The translations under genes and the position numbers were made by a program. Below the pieces are notes generated by a model that was given only the letters and a program-made list of their open reading frames with translations, made no database searches and was not told where the DNA came from. From contig OZ231127.1 in NCBI GenBank assembly GCA_965153355.1, positions 1-64,000 on the forward strand: a DNA stretch of 64,000 bases, read 5' to 3'. The stretch's first letter is position 1; each line of letters opens with the position of its first letter. Positions 56,801 through 64,000 of this stretch are shown here, piece by piece. This DNA comes from Flaccisagitta enflata (lineage: Eukaryota > Chaetognatha > Sagittoidea > Aphragmophora).

Positions 56801-59800
56801 TCCTTAGACGCGATCAAAAGAAATTAGAAAACAGTGATCTTTTGTTGAATTCTCTAGCATAGAACCCTGATAACTAAGTCAGTACACCTGACCTCTGGAT
56901 TCAGCCCAAACAAGAGGTCATTTTGAGCAATTGGCTGGGGTGCAGTAAAACTGTTTTCCAGATGAAAAAATGTACAAAAAACTCTTTCATGACCGTTCTA
57001 ATGAACTAAAAATACAATAACAGTGGCGATTTTTCTCATTTTTGCCTTGATTGCTTTTCATGGTGTTGTATCACTAAAAAACAAGTGGAGGTAGCACTGG
57101 TTGCTCTATTTTACCCATAATTGAAAATAAAAGTTGAGCTGGTCAATTGTTATCTTGTCTATAAATATACAATTTATCGTGCATTTGCTTATAGAAACCT
57201 AAAATTGCCTATTGAAGGTCAAACATAAACAGTAATAGTAGCATGGGGAGGTGTCAAAATGAGTTTACCCCAAAAAAATGACAAAATATTGCTAAAAACA
57301 GTGAAAAACTTAATATTTAGTGATTTCTGTGTGGTACACCCTTTAAAGGGGAAAGATAGACTTACATTTTTTGTTTTATTGGTTAAAATCATGTCCAGAG
57401 CCAGTGGGTTTGCATCAGAGAAGCACAAAATATTTTTTTTCATTGAAAAAATACTCACAACAAGACTTACAACCATTTATAATAGAAAAATCAAAGAAAA
57501 AGAAATAGAAATTAAAAAATTTTTTTATTGTTTTCGTTACCATCAGTTTGAAATTAAAAGCTCATAAAACTTTCATAATAATAATATTAGAGTACATTTT
57601 TAAAAATTTAGCAAAAAAATAGTTCATCTTGCTTAGATTCATCATAATTTGACTGTTTTAACCAGATTTCATAGTATAGGATTTAGCCCAACTTCTGTTT
57701 AAATAGTGCACTGTAGGTGTTTTTTGATGGGTCCTTAGACGCGATCAAAAGAATTAGAAAACGGTGATCCTTTGTTGAATTCTCTAGCATAGAACCCTGA
57801 TAACTGAAGTCAGTACAACCTGACCTCTGGATTCAGCCCAAACAAGAGGTCATTTGAGCAGATGGCTGGGGTACAGTAAAACTGTTTTCAAAAAGATGAA
57901 AAAATGTACAAAAACTCTTTCATGACCGTTCTAATGAACTAAAAATACAATAACAGCGGCGATTTTTTTCATTTTTGCCTTGATTGCTTTTCATGGTGTT
58001 GTATCACTAAAAAACAAGTGGAGGTGGCACTGGTTGCTCTATTTTACCAACATAATTGAAAACAAAGAAGTTGAGCTGGTCAATTGTAATCTTGTCTATA
58101 AATGTGCAATTTATCATGCATTTGCTTATAGATACCTAAAATTACCTATTGAAGGTCAAACATAAACTGTAATAGTAGCATGGGGAGGTGTCAAAATGAG
58201 TTTACCACGAAAAAATGACAAAATATTGCTAAAAACAGTGAAAAACTTAATATTTAGTGATTTCTGTGTGGTACACCCTTTAAAGGGGAAAGATAGACTT
58301 ACATTTTTTGTTTTATTGGTTTAAAATCATGTCCAGAGCCCTTGGGTTTGCATCAGAGAAGCACAAAATATTTTTTTTCATTGAAAAAAATACTCACAAT
58401 AAGACTTACAACCATTTATAATAGAAAAATCAAAGAAAAATAAATAGAAATTAAAAAAATTTTTTATTGTTTTCGTTACCATCAGTTTGAAATTAAAAGC
58501 TCATAAAACTTTCATAATAATAATATTAGAGTACATTTTTAAAAATTTAGCAAAAAAATAGTTCATCTTGCGTAGATTCATCATAATTTGACTGTTTTTA
58601 CCAGATTTCATAGTATAGGATTTAGCCCAACTACTGTTTAAATAGTGCACATTAGGTGTTTTTTGATGGGTCCTTAGACGCGATCAAAAGAATTAGAAAA
58701 CGGTGATCTTTTGTTGAATTCTCTAGTATAGAACCCTGATAACTAAAGTCAGTACACCCTGACCTCTGGATTCAGCCCAAACAAGAGGTCATTTTGAGCA
58801 ATTGGCTGGGGTACAGTAAAACTGTTTTCCAGATGAAAAAAAGTACAAAAAACTCTTTCATGACCGTTCTAATGAACTAAAATACAAGCCAACAATGGCG
58901 ATTTTCTCATTTTTGCATGGTGCTTTTCATAGTAGTGGTGTATCACTAAAAAACAAGTGGAGGTAGCACTGGTTGCTCTATTTTACCATAATTGAAAACA
59001 AAAGTTGAGCTGGTCAATTTATGATAATATAAATGTACAATTTATCATGCATTTGCTTATAGATACCTAAAATTGCCTAGTGAAGGTCAAACATAAACTG
59101 TAATAGTAGCATGGGGAGGTGTCAAAATGAGTTTACCACGAAAAAATGACAAAATATTGCTAAAAACAGTGAAAAACTTAATATTTAGTGATTTCTGTGT
59201 GGTGCACCCTTTAAAGGGGAAAGATAGACTTACATTTTTTGTTTTATTGGTTAAAATCATGTCCAGAGCCCTTGGGTTTGCATCAGAGAAGCACAAAATA
59301 TTTTTTTCATTGAAAAAAATACTTACAACAAGACTTACAACCATTTATAATAGAAAAATCAAAGAAAAATAAATAGAAATTAAAAAATTTTTTTATTGTT
59401 TTCGTTACCATCAGTTTGAAATTAAAAGCTCATAAAACTTTCATAATAATAATATTAGAGTACATTTTTAAAAATTTAGCAAAAAAATAGTTCATCTTGC
59501 TTAGATTCATCATAATTTGACTGTTTTTACAAGATTTCATAGTATGGGATTTAGCCCCCCTTCTGTTTAAATAGTGCACCGTAGGTGTTTTTTGATGGGT
59601 CCTTAGACGCGATCAAAAGAATTAGAAAGCGGTGATCTTTTGTTGAATTCTCTAGCATAAGAACCTGATAACTAAGTCAGTACCAGTACACCCTGACCTC
59701 TGGATTCAGCCCAAACGAGAGGTCATTTTGAGCAATTGGCTGGGGTACAGTAAAACTGTTTCCTAGATGAAAAAATGTACAAAAAACTCTTTCATGACCG

Positions 59801-62800
59801 TTCTAATGAACTAAAAATACAATAACAGCGGCGATTTTTCTCATTTTTGCATTGATTGCTTTTCATGGTGTTGTATCACTAAAAAGAAGTGGAGGTAGCA
59901 CTGGTTGCTCTATTTTACCCATAATTGAAAACAAAAGTTGAGCAGATCAGTTGTAATCTTGTCCATAAATGTACAATTTATCATGCATTTGCTGATAGAA
60001 ACCTAAAATTGCCTATTGAAGGTCAAACATAAACTAAAATAGTAGCATGGGGAGGTGTCAAAATGGGTTTTACCCCGAAAAAATGACAAAATATTGCTAA
60101 AAACAGTGAAAAACTTAATATTTAGTGATTTCTGTGTGGTGCACCCTTTAAAGGGGAAAGATAGACTTACATTTTTGTTTTATTGGTTAAAATCATGTCC
60201 AGAGACCTTGGGTTTGCCTCAGAGAAGCACAAAATATTTTTTTCATTGAAAAAAATACTCATAACAAGACTTACAACCATTTATAATAGAAAAATCAAAG
60301 AAATAAAAATCAGAATTTTTTTTTTTTTCGTTGCCATTAGTTTGAAATTAAAAGCTCATAAAACTTTCAAAATAATAATATTAGAGTACATTTTAAAAAA
60401 TTTAGCAAAAAATTAGTTCATCTTGCTTAGATTCATCATGATTTGACTGTTTTTACCAGATTTCATAGTATAGGATTTAGCCCCCCTTCTGTTTAAATAG
60501 TGCACCGTAGGTGTTTTTTGATGGGTCCTTAGACGCGATCAAAAGAATTAGAACACGGTGATCTTTTGTTGAATTCTCTAGCATAGAACCCTGATAACTA
60601 AAGTCATTACAACCTGACCTCTGGATTCAGCCCAAACAAGAGGTCATTTTGAGCAATTGGCTGGGTACAGTAAAACTATTTTCCAGATGAAAAAATGTAC
60701 AAAAAACTCTTTCATGACCGTTCTAATGAACTAAAAATACAATAACAGCGGCGATTTTCTCATTTTTGCCTTGATTGCTTTTCATGGTGTTGTATCACTA
60801 AAAAACAAGTGGAGGTAGCACTGGTTGCTCTATTTTACCCATAATTGAAAACAAAAGTTGAGCTGGTCAATTGTAATCTTGTCTATAAATGTACAATTTA
60901 TCATGCATTTGCTTATAGATACCTAAAATTGCCTATTGAAGGTCAAACATAAACTGTAATAGTAGCATGGGGAGGTGTCAAAATAAGTTTACCACGAAAA
61001 AATGACAAAATATTGCTAAAAACAGTGAAAAACTTAATATTTAGTGATTTCTGTGTGGTGCACCCTTTAAAGGGGAAAGATAGACTTACATTTTTTGTTT
61101 TATTGGTTAAAATCATGTCCAGAGACCTTGGTTTTGCATCAGAGAAGCACAAAATAGTTTTTTTCATTGAAAAAATACTCACAACAAGACTTACAACCAT
61201 TTATAATAGAAAAATCAAAGAAAAAGAAATAGAAATTAAAAAATTTTTTTATTGTTTTCGTTACCATCAGTTTGAAATTAAAAGCTCATAAAACTTTCAT
61301 AATAATAATATTAGAGTACATTTTTAAAAATTTAGCAAAAAAATAGTTCATCTTGCTTAGATTCATCATAATTTGACTGTTTTAACCAGATTTCATAGTA
61401 TAGGATTTAGCCCCCCTTCTGTTTAAATAGTGCACCGTAGGTGTTTTTGATGAGTCCTTAGAAGCGATCAAAAGAATTAGAAAAAAACGATCTTTTGTTG
61501 AATTCTCTAGCATAGAACCCTGATAACTAAAGTCAGTACACCCTGACCTCTGGATTCAGCCCAAACAAGCGATCATTTTGAGCAATTGGCTGGGGTACAG
61601 TAAAACTGTTTTCTAGATGAAAAAATGTATTAAGAACTCTTTCATGACCGTTCTAATGAACTAAAAATACAATAACAGCGGCGATTTTTCTCATTTTTGC
61701 CTTGATTGCTTTTCATGGTGTTGTATCACTAAAAAACAAGTGGAGGTGGCACTGGTTGCTCTATTTTACCCATAATTGAAAATAAAAGTTGAGCTGGTCA
61801 ATTGTAATCTTGTCTATAAATGTACAATTTATCATGCATTTGCTTATAGATACCTAAAATTGCCTATTGAAGGTCAAACATAAACTGTAATAGTAGCATG
61901 AGGTGTCAAAATGAGTTGAAAAATGACAAAATATTGCTAAAAACAGTGAAAAACCTAATATTTAGTGATTTCTGTGTGGTGCACCCTTCCAAGGGGAAAG
62001 ATAGACTTACATTTTTGTTTTATTGGTTAAAATCATGTCCAGAGCCCTTGGGTTTGCATCAGAGAAGCACAAAATATTTTTTTTCATTGAAAAAAATACT
62101 CACAACAAGACTTACAACCATTTATAATAGAAAAATCAAAGAAAAAGAAATAGAAATTAAAAAAATTTTTTATTGTTTTCGTTACCATCAGTTTGAAATT
62201 AAAAGCTCATAAAACTTTCATAATAATAATATTAGAGTACATTTTTAAAAATTTAGCAAAAAAATAGTTCATCTTGCTTAGATTCATCATAATTTGACTG
62301 TTTTTACAAGATTTCATAGTATAGGATTTACTTCTGTTTAAATAGTGCTGTGGGTGTTTTTGTCTGGGTCCTTAGGCAACGATCAAAAAATTAAACGGTG
62401 ATCTTTTGTTGAATTCTCTAGCATAGAATACAGATAACTAAAGTCAGTACACCCTGACCTCTGGATTCAGCCCAAACAAGAGAGTCATTTTTGAGTAATT
62501 GGCTGAGGGTACAGTAAAACTGTTTTCCAGATGAAAAAATGTACAAAAAACTCTTTCATGACCGTTCTAATGAACTAAAAATACAATAACAGCGGCTGAT
62601 TTTCTCATTTTTGCTGATTGCTTTTCTGTGGTGTTGTATCACTAAAGCAAGTGGAGGTAGCACTGGTTGCTCTATTTTACCCATAATTGAAAACAAAAGT
62701 TGAGCTGGTCAATTGTAATCTTGTCTATAAATGTACATTTTATCATGCATTTGCTTATAGATACCTAAAATTGCCTATTGAAGGTCAAACATAAACTGTA

Positions 62801-63189
62801 ATAGTAGCATGGGGAGGTGTCAAAATGAGTTTACCACGAAAAAATGACAAAATATTGCTAAAAACAGTGAAAAACTTAATAGTTATTGATTTCTGTGTGG
62901 TGCACCCTTTAAAGGGGAAAGATAGACTTACATTTTTTGTTTTATTGGTTAAAATCATGTCCAGAGCCCTTGGTTTTGCATCAGAAAGCACAAAATATTT
63001 TTTTCATTGAAAAAATACTCTCAACAAGACTTACAACCATTTATAATAGAAAAATCAAAGAAAAAGAAATAAAAATTAAAAAAATTTTTTATTGTTTTCG
63101 TTACCATCAGTTTGAAATAAAAGCTCATAAAACTTTCATAATAATAATATTAGAGTACATTTTTATAAATTTAGCAAAAAAATAGTTCA
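56801..63189. repeat. ~930-bp tandem satellite, seven copies
   Basis: Copies start with TCCTTAGACGCGATCAAAAG at about 56801, 57732, 58671, 59600, 60526, 61455 and 62369 (periods 914-939). Internal words are conserved: GGATTCAGCCCAAACAAGAG, GGGGAGGTGTCAAAATGAG and CCCTTTAAAGGGGAAAGATA. Copies differ by a few percent plus small indels. The last is cut at ~63189 after AAATAGTTCA. An ~85-codon frame (MSLPRKNDKILLKTVKNLIF) is open in most copies but frameshifted in others. Confidence 0.95.
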
Positions 63190-63840
63190 GATCAACAATT
63201 TTTCATGCAAAATTTCAAAGCTCTGGCTCAGACGGTTTGACCACAACACCTATTTGAATGAAAAAGTTGCCAAGCAAGTTTGAACAAATTTTGAACAAAG
63301 AAATATTTGAATATTACCTGAATTTTTTTAAATTGCTAAAACATTTTGAGAAATGCAAAAAAATTGATACATCAACTTGTATTCTTGACCAATCCAATCA
63401 TTTTTACTTTTTTTCATAAATTTAGAACAATTTTTAAATGAAAAATTGCTCAAAAATGATGTTTTTATAGAAAATCATGTCAAATTTGAAAATCATGTGG
63501 AAACCAAACCGCTTGAGCTAGTGCTTTGAAATTTGGCATGAAGAAATGGGAGGTAATGTGCGTTTAGGTGATGCAAAGCATAACTCTTCATTATGAGTAC
63601 TTTAAGCATAATAAAGGTTTACTTTGTTATAGTTGTATTTGATGACAGGGTACAAGAGGGGAGGGGGATACAATTGGTAACAACCGATTGAAAGTGGAGC
63701 ATACACCGTCTTCAAATCTGATTGACTTTTTATACACCTTTATGTCCCGAAAGTCTTTGAGAGAAAACTCTCGATACTTTTAGTGTACGGCGGTAGCATG
63801 CTACGCTTTTGTTTGAGGTTGGAGGTCAGCAATACTGAGA
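63190..63840. other. Unassigned AT-rich flank
   Basis: No coding region, array or element recognised. Confidence 0.4.
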
Positions 63841-64000
63841 GGGCGTTTCTAGTCAGAGACAATCGCGTTTTTAACGGGCCACTCACTTGCTCTGCAGCGC
63901 TCCACTCCGCTTTGCTGCGCTCGCTTCACTTAGCTCGCTCGCTCCGTTCCGTTCACTCACTTTGCTCACTACCTCGTGGGACACTTAAAATTCTTGAGTA
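63841..64000. mobile_element. Family G element, left part (cut by the window end)
   Basis: GGGCGTTTCTAGTCAGAGAC, ATCGCGTTTTTAACGGGCCA and GCTCGCTCGCTCCG match the element at 29970-30266. Confidence 0.55.

Overview
The window is animal nuclear DNA. It is intron-rich, AT-leaning, loaded with simple repeats and non-autonomous DNA transposons, and carries a decayed BEL/Pao retrotransposon. Nothing in it is bacterial. BEL/Pao elements are a metazoan hallmark absent from mammals, so an invertebrate (or at least non-mammalian) animal is most likely; the species cannot be named from this sequence.

Two protein-coding genes can be assembled exon by exon, and they converge tail to tail. (1) On the + strand (1106-6181) lie the last six exons of a transglutaminase, encoding the two C-terminal beta-barrel domains; the catalytic core lies upstream of the window. 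(2) On the - strand (32154 down to 8639) lies a complete heterotrimeric G-protein alpha subunit of the Gi/o class with a Go-type tail. It has 11 coding exons that join in phase into 353 residues over 23.5 kb. All G-box motifs, the lipidation site (Gly2/Cys3) and the pertussis-toxin-type cysteine four residues from the end are present.

The introns and flanks hold long (CT)n, (CAGA)n, (GAAT)n, (GGAC)n, (TTG)n and (TTC)n tracts, several minisatellites, and at least nine families of dispersed elements. These include hAT-type MITEs with exact 8-bp target duplications and TA-flanked mariner-type foldback MITEs. About nineteen copies or fragments belong to a hairpin-ended family whose left and right end motifs change together from copy to copy. 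From 32 to 46 kb there is no recognisable gene. From 46.4 to 56.5 kb (- strand) lies the BEL/Pao element (gag, protease, reverse transcriptase with YVDD, RNase H, integrase, DUF5641-like tail), broken by several frameshifts and stops, preceded at lower coordinates by a second unidentified gag-like reading frame. From 56.8 to 63.2 kb there are seven tandem copies of a ~930-bp AT-rich satellite.

The most unusual feature is a recurrent pattern in both genes: tandem arrays or duplications whose unit spans an exon-intron junction, so that each unit carries a spare splice donor or acceptor. At least nine exon edges are affected (61-bp, 23-bp, 35-bp, ~28-bp units and others).
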